Below, in pieces: positions 1 through 7,643 of a DNA stretch of 20,845 nucleotides. Numbering within the stretch: position 1 is the stretch's first letter; each line of letters begins with the position of its first letter. A program made the position numbers and the translations under genes. Source of the DNA: a virus; the IMG/VR virus record IMGVR_UViG_3300031675_000032, positions 1 through 20,845 of that record; one strand, given 5' to 3'. The notes under the pieces were generated by a model. The model made no database searches. It was given only the letters and a program-made list of their open reading frames with translations, and was not told the DNA's origin.

Positions 1-848
1 ACCGGAGCAGTTGGTTGCACAGGTGCTGATGTAGTTGGTTTTGCTGAAGCACTTGCAGGAACGTCTACGCCATAAGGCTTGTAGAAGTTACCCCAACGTT
101 CAACATCATACAACTCACCGTCAACTGATGCTTGGAACATTTCGCTAATTGCGTTAAGTTCGTCTTGCCCAGGTCTTTTTGGTAAAAAGTCTGATAACGT
201 ATACAAACCATTTGTATCAATTGCCGCTAATTCATCTTCATTTAAGCCACGTTCTTTACGAGCCCATTTTGAAGTACTATAGTCAGCGTATTGACCTTTA
301 GTGGTTTTCATTACTCTAAAATCTGTACCATTTACATAATCAGTAGGAATGTTTTCCATATCAGGATCCATTAATGCTGATTTAATAATGTTAAAGATTT
401 GAGGGGATATAACAAAACGTCTGATTGGATTTTCAGGTATTGTTTCGTTAAGTGGGTTTTCAGTAACATATCCTTGGAATATGTAACTTCTTTTTTTCCA
501 GTACTTACGACCCATGTCTTCTAGACTTGTGTCTTTAAACCAAGGACGAACCTCAGTTAATACTGGACAAGTATCTCCGTACATTTCTGCACATGGTACT
601 TGTACTGTAACAGGTTTACTGTCACCGCCTTTTACACCCGGAAAAGAAAGTCTAATCATTTGTCTTTCTTGCCAAAAGAACGTGTTATCAGTGTCTGCGT
701 CAGGTAAGAACCTGAGAACAGCTGATGTTCCTTCGTCGATATTCCAGTGTGGATAAATGGCGTTGTCGCCGCCTGTTGATGATTGGCTAGAACTTTTTGT
801 GTTCTCCATGCTTGCCAATTTAGCCCTTATTTCTGCCAAAGATGCCAT
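1..848 (-). CDS. 32: gp32-like single-stranded DNA-binding protein (3' end outside window)
   Basis: Read from ATG at 848 for 282 codons to the window edge, so the C terminus is missing. It would coat ssDNA during phage replication, recombination and repair. An OB-fold-like core is visible: AVLRFLPD (residues 43-50), then FFWQER, then VPCAEMYGDTCPVL (84-97), then GRKYWKKRSYIFQGYV. Basic and aromatic residues are spaced as in T4-like gp32, especially the marine-phage version. Only two cysteines (C86 and C94) occupy the zinc region, fewer than the Cys3His site of T4. The visible end is rich in Ala, Pro, Thr and Ser, like the flexible linker before the acidic tail. The start is fixed by AGGAG eight bases upstream. 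It follows the 560-residue gene after a 153-base control region and has both a sigma70-type and a late promoter. Confidence 0.9.
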   Translation of the reverse strand, partial: MASLAEIRAKLASMENTKSSSQSSTGGDNAIYPHWNIDEGTSAVLRFLPDADTDNTFFWQERQMIRLSFPGVKGGDSKPVTVQVPCAEMYGDTCPVLTEVRPWFKDTSLEDMGRKYWKKRSYIFQGYVTENPLNETIPENPIRRFVISPQIFNIIKSALMDPDMENIPTDYVNGTDFRVMKTTKGQYADYSTSKWARKERGLNEDELAAIDTNGLYTLSDFLPKRPGQDELNAISEMFQASVDGELYDVERWGNFYKPYGVDVPASASAKPTTSAPVQPTAP

Positions 849-864
849 AATAGTGTCTCCTATG

Positions 865-942
865 TTTGTGCCATAATGTTGTAATACTACTTTGTGTTAA
901 TGTATTACTTGTGCCTAAGTTTAATGTCTTTGTGCCATGATG
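865..942 (-). repeat. Paired 14-base repeat in the gp32 control region
   Basis: On the plus strand TTTGTGCCATAATG (865-878) and TTTGTGCCATGATG (929-942) differ at one base. The first copy lies in the mRNA leader just before the gp32 Shine-Dalgarno site. The second fills the spacer of the sigma70-type promoter and touches its -35 element. On the minus strand the first copy begins a four-residue open frame (ATG at 874, Met-Ala-Gln-Thr) whose TAG (860-862) overlaps the AGGAG used by gp32. The placement suggests an operator or translational control element, as gp32 is autoregulated in T4, but no binding is shown. Confidence 0.45.
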
Positions 943-946
943 TCAA
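918..946 (-). promoter_or_regulatory. Sigma70-type promoter of gp32
   Basis: On the minus strand a perfect -35 TTGACA (941-946) is followed after exactly 17 bases by TAAACT (918-923, four of six matches to TATAAT). Transcription would begin near 911, giving a leader of about 60 bases before the gp32 ATG. This fits early or middle expression of a replication protein by host RNA polymerase. Confidence 0.7.
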
Positions 947-994
947 CCTTTTTTTATCTTTTTATTGATAACAACCGTTGTCTTGTTGTGTATG

Positions 995-1001
995 TATTTA
1001 T
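995..1001 (-). promoter_or_regulatory. T4-type late promoter, upstream gp32 promoter
   Basis: ATAAATA on the minus strand, ending right at the stop codon of the 560-residue gene. It is followed by CATACA, as is the late element before that gene. It would give gp32 a second, late transcript with a leader of about 140 bases. Confidence 0.5.
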
Positions 1002-2684
1002 TTAATCTTCAATAAAACTACTTATAAAATCGGTATATTTTTCTTCTTCTGTTACAGTATGGGCCATTTCAGCATGGTCTACTCGTTGTGCTGATAACAA
1101 TGAAGCCTTAACTGCTCTATATTCAAATTGATTCATAGAACCACCATTGCTTAGTTTATTACTAATACTACCTAAGTAGTTTGCAAGTTGTGGATTCTTA
1201 GCAGTAGAACCTAACTGTGATACTTGGTGCCCTAGTTTTGCTTCTGGTGTTGCAAAGTCCATTGGATCTTCACTAATAAGTTCTTTAATACCTGCAAAAT
1301 TCTCTTCTTCAACAGTTTGCATAATCATGCTTTCAAATGCAGATTGCTTATTAACTAGTTTACTAATTGTTTCGTGTACGTTACCTACTTTGCTATCAAA
1401 GTGTGTTTCAGTGAAATGGTCTTCTAATGATACTTCATTAACAATATCAACATTGTTCATATCGTTGAGACTTTCTACTGCTTTACTATAAGTTTTTACA
1501 CCGCTTAATTTTTTGAATGTTTCTTTAATTGTTTTAACATGTTGTTTAGCAAGTTCTACATAGTCATTATTTTCTTCATTAATAAGACCTTGCTTCTTAA
1601 CATAGTTTGCAAATTCTTTTAACGTTTTTAATTCGTTACACATGCCAACAATACTTTCGCCTACTGTATCGTGCATTGTTCCGCCATTGTATAAATGCCT
1701 TGCCATTGCTCTAGCACCGTTTAAGTTTTTGCTTGGGAACAAGAATCGTTCTTCATTGTTCTCTATAAATATTTTTTGTATGTTTCTACTTCTAGAACCA
1801 CGTACTTCTTCGTTTACTGCTTTAGTGTGCTTAACAATAATCTTTGTTCCACCTAGTGGTTGATTACTTGTTTTAATACTGCCTCTCATAGAACCTAAAC
1901 TTGCTTCAGTGATAGTTTCTTCTTCCATCATATCTTCTGCTATTGCTTCTGATACAGTTCCTTTGCCATCACAAGTGCCACAAACTTCGTTGCCTTTTTG
2001 ACAAGTACTTTGTCCGCCATCACAACAAGGACAGTCTACCATTGCTTCAAACACATCATCTGAGTTCATTGCATTTATGCCTGCATCCATTAATTCTTTT
2101 GCAGACTCGTCTGTTTCAAATCCACACTCTGTTGCAAAGTCCATAGATGAACTGTAATACATATCGCTAAAATCAGGTTGTAGTTCTTTAAGTTTTTCAC
2201 CAATCTCTTCTGGTGTTTTACCTAAGTTAATTTCTTGGTTGCCTAAGAACATATACAAAGATTGGTCATCTTGGCATCCTACAACTGTTCTATCTTCATT
2301 AACAGGTTCTAGTCCTGCTAGTTTTCTCATTTCATTATGTTCTTTCATGTCTGATTCTCTTGATATGTTAATTGCTTCACTGCTTGGTTTTAATGTTTTA
2401 CCAAATACTCTAAAATCTAACATCATTAAATAGTCTTTTGCTATTTCCGATAGTTGGTTTCTTATTGTATCTGTTTGGTCAGTATTAGCACTGATACTAA
2501 GTCTTATTTCTTCTTTTGGAACATTAAGTGTAACTAGTAAGTTAGGATCTTCAACAAAAAATCTAATTGCTTCTGCTGGATCGCCTACAACTTCACCTTC
2601 TTTATTATAAGTATCGATTTGAAATCCATAACCTTTTAATAGGTTAAAAACTCTATCTGCTACTGTTCTTACACTCGTTGCCAT
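1002..2684 (-). CDS. Unrecognised 560-residue protein with DnaJ-like zinc-knuckle motifs
   Basis: I do not recognise this family. The protein is acidic. In the middle it has two CxxCxGxG-type knuckles like those in the zinc domain of DnaJ: C218-P-C220-C221-DGG and C235-GT-C238-DGKG, with an extra C228 between them. C218, C221, C235 and C238 could bind one zinc ion. The N-terminal 100 residues look like a compact alpha/beta domain. The C-terminal 250 residues are mostly predicted helix with many Glu, Asn and Ser. There is no signal peptide or membrane segment. The start has GGAG nine bases upstream and a late promoter 25-31 bases upstream. Its place between gp17 and gp32, with late control, suggests a virion or assembly role; a chaperone-like or nucleic-acid-binding role is equally possible. 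Confidence 0.75.
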   Translation of the reverse strand: MATSVRTVADRVFNLLKGYGFQIDTYNKEGEVVGDPAEAIRFFVEDPNLLVTLNVPKEEIRLSISANTDQTDTIRNQLSEIAKDYLMMLDFRVFGKTLKPSSEAINISRESDMKEHNEMRKLAGLEPVNEDRTVVGCQDDQSLYMFLGNQEINLGKTPEEIGEKLKELQPDFSDMYYSSSMDFATECGFETDESAKELMDAGINAMNSDDVFEAMVDCPCCDGGQSTCQKGNEVCGTCDGKGTVSEAIAEDMMEEETITEASLGSMRGSIKTSNQPLGGTKIIVKHTKAVNEEVRGSRSRNIQKIFIENNEERFLFPSKNLNGARAMARHLYNGGTMHDTVGESIVGMCNELKTLKEFANYVKKQGLINEENNDYVELAKQHVKTIKETFKKLSGVKTYSKAVESLNDMNNVDIVNEVSLEDHFTETHFDSKVGNVHETISKLVNKQSAFESMIMQTVEEENFAGIKELISEDPMDFATPEAKLGHQVSQLGSTAKNPQLANYLGSISNKLSNGGSMNQFEYRAVKASLLSAQRVDHAEMAHTVTEEEKYTDFISSFIED

Positions 2685-2708
2685 TGACTTGTATCTCCGT
2701 TATGTATG

Positions 2709-2715
2709 TATTTAT
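2709..2715 (-). promoter_or_regulatory. T4-type late promoter of the 560-residue gene
   Basis: GATAAATACATAC on the minus strand, 24 bases before the start codon. The transcript would carry GGAG as a ribosome binding site. The flanking CATAC is shared with the element at 995-1001. Confidence 0.65.
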
Positions 2716-2730
2716 CATTTAGTAAGGATT

Positions 2731-4323
2731 TTACAGCATACCGACAGGCATAGGTTCGTCGTATTCGTCATACGGTCCGTCATCAGGTCTTGAACCGTCA
2801 CCTATGTTTTGATTTACTACTGTAAATATATCATCTTCAAATGTACTAATGTAACTAATCATTCTACATGCTGTCATCATACTCATAACTAAGTCATCTG
2901 ATTCACCAGGCTGTCCTGCAAAACTATTACCACGTGCTACAAAGTTTTTAAGCTCACTTAAAAACGCTTTACTGTAGACTTTTAGTTTGCCTTGCTCTAT
3001 GAAACGTTTAAGTTGTAAACAGCCGTCAATTTTAGTCTTACTGCTTGTATGAAATCCTTTACGTCCACGTTTGCCTTGTACTTTAACAGGATCATGTAAA
3101 AATGTTCCTGGGAATTGTTCTTCGCCTGTATCTCTAATTACAACTAGGGCGGCTTCTCCAATTGTATTGTTCTCTACTGTCCAATACAATTCTTTTGAAC
3201 CATACTGTTTTAATTCTTTTAAAATTTCCATCATAACTCTTATTTGTCCTTCAACAGGAGTTTTGTTATGACACCATTCTGCTACTTGTACCATGCTAGG
3301 TAATTCTACTACTTGTATTGCAGAGTTATCTCCGCCTGTTCCTGCACTAGGATCTAACGACAGCACATACATTTTATCTGCTGTGGGCCTTTTGTACCAA
3401 CGAACTTCTCCTGTCTTGTACAGGGTTGGTGTGTGCGTCATAGTTGCCAAATGCAACGAGTCAATAAGTGTTTCGTTGTATATAATAAATTCACATTCGT
3501 GTTCACGCCTAAAACGTTCTTCACCAATCCTACTCATTTCTTCTGTAGCCCATTCCTCATCTCTATCTGGATGTTGATCCCATGTTGCCATGTAACCTCT
3601 GAATCCATTAATACCTACTTCTTGTTCATTGCCATATTCATCTGTAGTTTTAATTGCTTGATTCCAAATACCAGCAAAGGTATCATCATCACTGTTTGGT
3701 GTACTTGTAACAATACACTTACCGCCTGTTGCTAGTGTAGGTGATAGCGAAGTCCAAAACTCTTTGGCTATTCTAGGTGGCACAAACGCAAACTCATCTA
3801 AGTATACTAATGTTAAGGACATACCACGACCAGTATTTTCAGTTGTTGTACTTGCAACAATTCTACTGCCGTTATCAAACGTTAAACTTGTTTTGTTATA
3901 TTCAACAACACCTGCTCTAATATGATTTGGTATGCTTTCATACGCATATCGTATACGTTGCATAATTTCTTGAGCGCCAGCCGCCTTATGTGCCGCTACT
4001 AGTATTGTACTGTCTGGCTTGAACATTGCAAACCATAGTAAGTAACCTGCCGCCACAGTGGTTTTACCCATCTGTCTGCCTAGCATGTTAATACTATAAC
4101 GATGTGCATTGTAATTAGCAATTAAATCTTCTTGATAGTCGAATGGGTTGAACTTAATACCACCTTTTGTAGGGTGTTGTATCTTCACAAAGTTCTTCAT
4201 GAAGTGCATTGGTCCTGTGTTAGAATCGCAACATGCTTGGAACTCCCTTAACATCTCAGGATCATAAGGAATCTTCGAATATGCTTGTTTAACTAACTCT
4301 GTATTTACTGTACCTTTTGGCAT
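2731..4323 (-). CDS. 17: gp17-like terminase large subunit (packaging ATPase and nuclease)
   Basis: This motor cuts concatemeric DNA and pumps it through the portal into the prohead. At 530 residues it is shorter than T4 gp17 (610). The ATPase has Walker A GRQMGKTT (82-89), Walker B LVYLDEFAF (172-180, with D176 and catalytic E177) and coupling motif TSTPNS (206-211). The RNase H-like nuclease follows, with metal-binding acids at D324 (LSLDPSAG), E384 (WTVENN) and D476/D477 (ESDDLVM). All expected catalytic residues are present, so it should be functional. ATAAATA ends five bases before its ATG. No Shine-Dalgarno site lies in those bases, so its late transcript may be leaderless. In T4, genes 16 and 17 are adjacent; here two unknown genes separate them. 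Confidence 0.97.
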   Translation of the reverse strand: MPKGTVNTELVKQAYSKIPYDPEMLREFQACCDSNTGPMHFMKNFVKIQHPTKGGIKFNPFDYQEDLIANYNAHRYSINMLGRQMGKTTVAAGYLLWFAMFKPDSTILVAAHKAAGAQEIMQRIRYAYESIPNHIRAGVVEYNKTSLTFDNGSRIVASTTTENTGRGMSLTLVYLDEFAFVPPRIAKEFWTSLSPTLATGGKCIVTSTPNSDDDTFAGIWNQAIKTTDEYGNEQEVGINGFRGYMATWDQHPDRDEEWATEEMSRIGEERFRREHECEFIIYNETLIDSLHLATMTHTPTLYKTGEVRWYKRPTADKMYVLSLDPSAGTGGDNSAIQVVELPSMVQVAEWCHNKTPVEGQIRVMMEILKELKQYGSKELYWTVENNTIGEAALVVIRDTGEEQFPGTFLHDPVKVQGKRGRKGFHTSSKTKIDGCLQLKRFIEQGKLKVYSKAFLSELKNFVARGNSFAGQPGESDDLVMSMMTACRMISYISTFEDDIFTVVNQNIGDGSRPDDGPYDEYDEPMPVGML

Positions 4324-4328
4324 ACAGT

Positions 4329-4335
4329 TATTTAT
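4329..4335 (-). promoter_or_regulatory. T4-type late promoter abutting gp17
   Basis: CATAAATA on the minus strand followed by ACTGT and then the gp17 ATG. With the usual T4 late spacing the first transcribed base would be the A of the ATG. Confidence 0.65.
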
Positions 4336-4358
4336 GTGGAATTATAGGTTGAATTTTG

Positions 4359-4730
4359 TTATTTAGAACTATTCATTAAGAAGTCTTTAAGTCTGTCTCT
4401 AATAACACTACTTAAAACTTCTTTATCTGTGGACATTGATGCATCTTGCTTTGCATCTGGGTCTATGTCTGTTCTTGGAAATTGCATTCCAGTTGGGTTT
4501 TCTTCTGGTTGTGAAACAACTATTGCATCTAATGGCATTTCTGCAGGATGTTCTGCGCCACATGGTTGTTCTTGTGCTTCTGGTTCACCTGCAGGCAAAG
4601 TAATGCCTACTTTTTGTAGCATTAATTTTAAACCTTCAATTGAATCTGCAGTTGCATCAATAGTTACTGCTGAACTATCACCATGCATAGATTTTTTGTA
4701 TGAATGATTTTCTCCAGTACTGTTTGACAT
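4359..4730 (-). CDS. Unrecognised 123-residue acidic protein
   Basis: Not recognised. The N terminus is polar. A short hydrophobic stretch, SIEGLKLMLQKVGI (30-43), could form a helix. It is followed by a Pro/Glu-rich, probably disordered middle (about 44-95) and a C-terminal helix (VLSSVIRDRLKDFLM). Such an architecture suits a small adaptor or core protein. Its ATG overlaps the stop codon of the preceding gene as TAATG, so it is probably translationally coupled to it. Lying between the small and large terminase genes, it is probably expressed late, but no function can be assigned. Confidence 0.7.
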   Translation of the reverse strand: MSNSTGENHSYKKSMHGDSSAVTIDATADSIEGLKLMLQKVGITLPAGEPEAQEQPCGAEHPAEMPLDAIVVSQPEENPTGMQFPRTDIDPDAKQDASMSTDKEVLSSVIRDRLKDFLMNSSK

Positions 4731-5431
4731 TAGTTTCTTCTCGAACTCTGTGATATAACATCAACGTGTTTGGCTTCTGGAGCCAATCCGCCGTGTGCTT
4801 GACCAGTAATTGTATCATGCATTGCATGTAGGTCATCTCCCATAATACCATCTTTACTAGGATAGTTACGGAAATAGTCTGCACCTTTCTCATCTTTAAT
4901 TCTTTGGAGTTCTGCTAAGAATTTAGCATTGTATTCTTCTCCAAATAGAGGACCGTCTGTTTCACCTTGTTGTGCTTCATAATGGTCTTGTTCTGAAGAG
5001 CTATCTACTTCGTCTAATATTGCTCCTGGAACTTCTACTTGTCTGTCTTTGTCATTAGCAAGTCTTTCTTCAGCCATTTCGCTTTCAACCCTTTTAGGAT
5101 TGTCTACGCCCATAACAATTACACGTTCATGGTCACAACCACAAGCAACTGCTACATATACTTCTAAAATTCTTTCATTGACTGGATATTTTAACACGAC
5201 ATCAGTACTACATACTTCTGAGGTAACACTTAAACCTTTAAGTCTTTTGAATTCAATTGGATTCTCTTGTATAGGCAACCTTTTCCAAGGTGTAGCACTT
5301 ACAAGATTATATTTTTGTAAAGCACCTTCTAACTTAGATAAGTCATCAGGACTACAATCTCTTGCTAATTTAATTCTGTAACCGTATTCTTTATTGAACG
5401 ATTCGGTTATAATGTCTTTAAGTTCTCTCAT
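4730..5431 (-). CDS. Unrecognised 233-residue protein between terminase genes
   Basis: Not recognised. Residues 1-110 look like a folded alpha/beta domain with alternating hydrophobic strands (SEVCSTDVVLKYPV, ILEVYVAVACGC). Cysteines at 26, 74, 97 and 99 and H101 might bind a metal, though the spacing matches no motif I know. Residues 110-160 are Glu/Asp/Ser-rich and probably flexible. The tail from 165 is Gly- and His-containing and basic at the end. The start has GGAG nine bases upstream, and a late promoter lies a further 12 bases away. It is coupled to the next gene through TAATG. Packaging, prohead maturation or virion roles are all possible from context. Confidence 0.75.
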   Translation of the reverse strand: MRELKDIITESFNKEYGYRIKLARDCSPDDLSKLEGALQKYNLVSATPWKRLPIQENPIEFKRLKGLSVTSEVCSTDVVLKYPVNERILEVYVAVACGCDHERVIVMGVDNPKRVESEMAEERLANDKDRQVEVPGAILDEVDSSSEQDHYEAQQGETDGPLFGEEYNAKFLAELQRIKDEKGADYFRNYPSKDGIMGDDLHAMHDTITGQAHGGLAPEAKHVDVISQSSRRN

Positions 5432-5452
5432 GTTAATAACTCCGTATGCACT

Positions 5453-5459
5453 TATTTAT
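5453..5459 (-). promoter_or_regulatory. T4-type late promoter of the 233-residue gene
   Basis: GATAAATA on the minus strand, with a leader of about 16 bases containing GGAG before the ATG at 5431. Confidence 0.65.
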
Positions 5460-5477
5460 CATATTTAGGAAAATTTA

Positions 5478-5990
5478 CTAGTTTTCCTTTGCGTTGATAA
5501 TTTTAAGTAGTTCATTTCTGTCTACAACACTACCTTGTGTACCTGAAGTACTACCGGATTGTACATTGTTGTCTAGTCTTCCCTTCTTAATCATTAAATC
5601 AATCTGTTTTAACTTGGAATCTATTTTGCTGTCTTTGGCTTCTAAGGCTGTCTTTAACATTTTAGCCGCACTATCAAAAATACTGCCTGCTTCTCTGTCT
5701 CCAACGTTCATACCTAAGTTCATCAACTGCTGATAACTGTCAACTGCCTGTTGAGCAATGTCGTCCATCTCTGTGTCATGCTCTTCAAGCCCTTTAACAT
5801 TTTGTAATGCATGGTCTATCTTTTCTGCGTTAGTTAATGCTGTTTGTACATCTTCAATATCCACTGCTGTAACTTCAAATTCTGAAATGTCATTCAAGTC
5901 AGGGAGTTTATCTTCAGTATCGCCTATAATTTTATTAGGTTCGTCTGACATTGGGGGTAAATTAAATTCTTCTTCTAGTTTTTTGGTCAT
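5478..5990 (-). CDS. 16: gp16-like terminase small subunit
   Basis: It would recognise phage DNA and stimulate the gp17 ATPase as a ring-shaped oligomer. The 170-residue length matches T4 gp16 (about 164). The layout fits too: an acidic, disordered N terminus with NLPP near the start (residues 10-13), a long central helical segment (about 50-140) that reads as a helical hairpin, and a Ser/Gly/Thr-rich linker before a short final helix. The segment with YQQLMNLGMNV, AAKMLKTALEAKDSKI and LKQIDLMIKKGRL resembles the central coiled-coil of T4-like small terminases. Identification rests on this pattern and on proximity to gp17, since the family is poorly conserved. The late promoter is five bases from the ATG, so its mRNA may be leaderless. 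Confidence 0.65.
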   Translation of the reverse strand: MTKKLEEEFNLPPMSDEPNKIIGDTEDKLPDLNDISEFEVTAVDIEDVQTALTNAEKIDHALQNVKGLEEHDTEMDDIAQQAVDSYQQLMNLGMNVGDREAGSIFDSAAKMLKTALEAKDSKIDSKLKQIDLMIKKGRLDNNVQSGSTSGTQGSVVDRNELLKIINAKEN

Positions 5991-5995
5991 ACTGC

Positions 5996-6003
5996 TATTT
6001 ATA
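5996..6003 (-). promoter_or_regulatory. Full-consensus late promoter abutting the gp16-like gene
   Basis: TATAAATA on the minus strand matches the T4 late consensus at all eight positions. GCAGT and then ATG follow. The predicted start of transcription is the ATG itself. Confidence 0.7.
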
Positions 6004-6008
6004 CTATG

Positions 6009-7058
6009 TTACAAGTACTTTGTAATGTTATATGGTATAGATACATAGGGTAAGTCTACTACTTGACGTATCTGATTGAGAAACTCTGGTCTTAAAGGAT
6101 GATCCAATTGGTCAACTACGTCTTCTTCTGCAAAATTATCAAATGTTCCCCAATCGTCCATTCTACTTATAGTACATTGTGCATCATAACGTGCTGTTAG
6201 TTTAACAAAATTAACAACATCATGTGCATTTGCTTTTTGACACACAAATCTAAAGTGTACATCAGCGCCTTCTGGCTTGTTCTCATGCATCCAGTCTAAA
6301 TTTTCTATAAGTTTTTCAAAGTTACCCGGTCTTCTTACTACTTCGTATACTTCTTTACTGCCTGCATCTATACTAATTTTAAATTCGCTTATATTAGGAA
6401 GTATTTTACTATCTGGTAATTGCTTACTCATTAATAATCCGTTTGTGAACAATGTAAGAGTGTGATTATGATTAGGAATCCAGTCTGTAACAAACGGTCT
6501 CATTATGTTACTTGCTAAAGGATCGCCATTTCCAGTTAATGTAATGTGTGTACGTTCTTTAAATCTGCGTAATAGACTAATTGTATGCTTGGCATACTCT
6601 ACTTGCTGTTGATAAGTGTCGCCTTCTGTGTGTAATATCATTTCTGGTCTACAACTTGGACATGCAAGGTTACAACTTTCATCTACATTAACATATATAC
6701 TATAAAATTCTTGTCCTTTGTTGTTTATGTGATGTAAATCATGTTCCATTATTCTGCAATGCTCTACAGCACACCATGTAAACTTTTTATCTTCTACATC
6801 TTTTTGTAATTCTTTTGCTAGTGGATTTGACCATACATCTTCTAATTCATAACAGTCCAATATATTACATATAACAAATGGCAAATATAATTCACAGTTA
6901 TCAATGAAGCATTCGCCCTTTGTTGTGATATTTAAACTACGATGTGGTATTGTACAACTGTTAGTAATAGTGTGTTTAAGTTCATTGTTACGTTTTGCCA
7001 TTGGCATTAGTCCTCTTGTTGGACTTTGTAACAATTTATAGTCTATCAGTGTCGACAT
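6009..7058 (-). CDS. Radical SAM protein with an N-terminal SPASM-like cysteine region
   Basis: A 349-residue protein. CNLACPSC (129-136) is a CxxxCxxC site for a SAM-cleaving 4Fe-4S cluster. TLTGNGDP (about residues 173-180) resembles the SAM-binding GGE strand, and later strands (LFTNGLLM, FKISIDAG) follow the radical SAM barrel. Upstream, cysteines 35, 50, 55, 64, 69, 96 and 101 sit in a pattern like a SPASM/twitch domain: a first Cys, G-E-C, a strand, N-I-L, then VWSNPLAKEL. In known SPASM proteins that domain normally follows the barrel. SPASM-type enzymes usually modify peptides or proteins or activate sulfatases; the substrate here is unknown. The start lies within the end of a 41-codon gene. 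The product would be cytoplasmic and oxygen-sensitive. It ends six bases before the gp16-like late promoter. Confidence 0.85.
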   Translation of the reverse strand: MSTLIDYKLLQSPTRGLMPMAKRNNELKHTITNSCTIPHRSLNITTKGECFIDNCELYLPFVICNILDCYELEDVWSNPLAKELQKDVEDKKFTWCAVEHCRIMEHDLHHINNKGQEFYSIYVNVDESCNLACPSCRPEMILHTEGDTYQQQVEYAKHTISLLRRFKERTHITLTGNGDPLASNIMRPFVTDWIPNHNHTLTLFTNGLLMSKQLPDSKILPNISEFKISIDAGSKEVYEVVRRPGNFEKLIENLDWMHENKPEGADVHFRFVCQKANAHDVVNFVKLTARYDAQCTISRMDDWGTFDNFAEEDVVDQLDHPLRPEFLNQIRQVVDLPYVSIPYNITKYL

Positions 7059-7161
7059 TCGGTCTTACCCATTTTCCATTTCTGTATACTGCAACTTCGC
7101 CTTTGTTGCAAAGTGTGTGTTCGCCTTCTACCGGACGTTGCGGTTCTCTTACCTTAATCAT
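7036..7161 (-). CDS. 41-residue small protein
   Basis: A short open frame whose ATG overlaps the gp4 stop as TAATG and whose last 23 bases overlap the start of the radical SAM gene. It fills what would otherwise be a gap of about 100 bases. The product contains GEVAVYRNGKWVRP (residues 21-34), a G-x-hydrophobic, aromatic, NG, WV pattern. The same pattern recurs in the sheath insertion and in other phage tail proteins. No function is known. It is supported by start-stop coupling and by the protein-like motif, not by length. Confidence 0.6.
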   Translation of the reverse strand: MIKVREPQRPVEGEHTLCNKGEVAVYRNGKWVRPNVDTDRL

Positions 7162-7634
7162 TATTTCCTGCGAGGTTTACGTTGTGCGGGTTTTCTCTTT
7201 TTGTTGTTTCTGAATATTTGGTCTTCAGTAATTACTTTAAAATGCATACCCTTGGCTTTAGCCCACTCTCTGGCGGCTGTCCATTTGGCGGCATTTAGCA
7301 TTGTTTGAATTTTATCGCCTTTTCCTCTGGCGGCTTCTATTATAGTTTGGCTCTTAGGTTTAATTTCTATAAGCTCTACTAACTGCTTACCAGATTTGTC
7401 TGTGTATTGTACCATAAAGTCGGGTACATAGTTAGTAATCTTTCCTGTGAACGGATTTTGGTAGGGAATTTTTACATTCTCACTAGCCCACTTGGTTATG
7501 TTTGGATGTCCATCACAGAACCTCATAAACGCCGTCTCCCAACTGCTACGAGCATAAGGTATCTTAGTACCTACATACTTTTCCGGGTTTTGTACGGTGT
7601 ATTGTCCTTGTGAATAGTGCTTACTACCAGCCAT
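7161..7634 (-). CDS. 4: gp4-like head completion protein (nuclease fold)
   Basis: The T4 gp4 family is needed to complete DNA-filled heads before tail joining and has a restriction-endonuclease (TnsA-like) fold. The 157 residues are close to T4 gp4 (150). Diagnostic segments are SSWE (30-33), then TKWASENVKIPYQNPFTGK, then YVPDFMV (69-75) and LIEIKPKSQ (88-96). Together E33, D72, E90 and K92 form a PD-(D/E)xK-type catalytic set. The C terminus is strongly basic (KKRKPAQRKPRRK), which suits DNA binding at the portal vertex. The ATG is preceded by AGAGGT at a good distance. It lies 10 bases after the 145-residue gene, and a full-consensus late element sits about 95 bases upstream, inside that gene. 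Confidence 0.9.
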   Translation of the reverse strand: MAGSKHYSQGQYTVQNPEKYVGTKIPYARSSWETAFMRFCDGHPNITKWASENVKIPYQNPFTGKITNYVPDFMVQYTDKSGKQLVELIEIKPKSQTIIEAARGKGDKIQTMLNAAKWTAAREWAKAKGMHFKVITEDQIFRNNKKRKPAQRKPRRK

Positions 7635-7643
7635 GTTACCTCT

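Noticed and set aside
950-1000. Inverted bases around AACAACCGTTGTC as a terminator of the 560-residue gene
   Set aside because: The stem is only four or five weak pairs and no U-tract follows on the minus strand.
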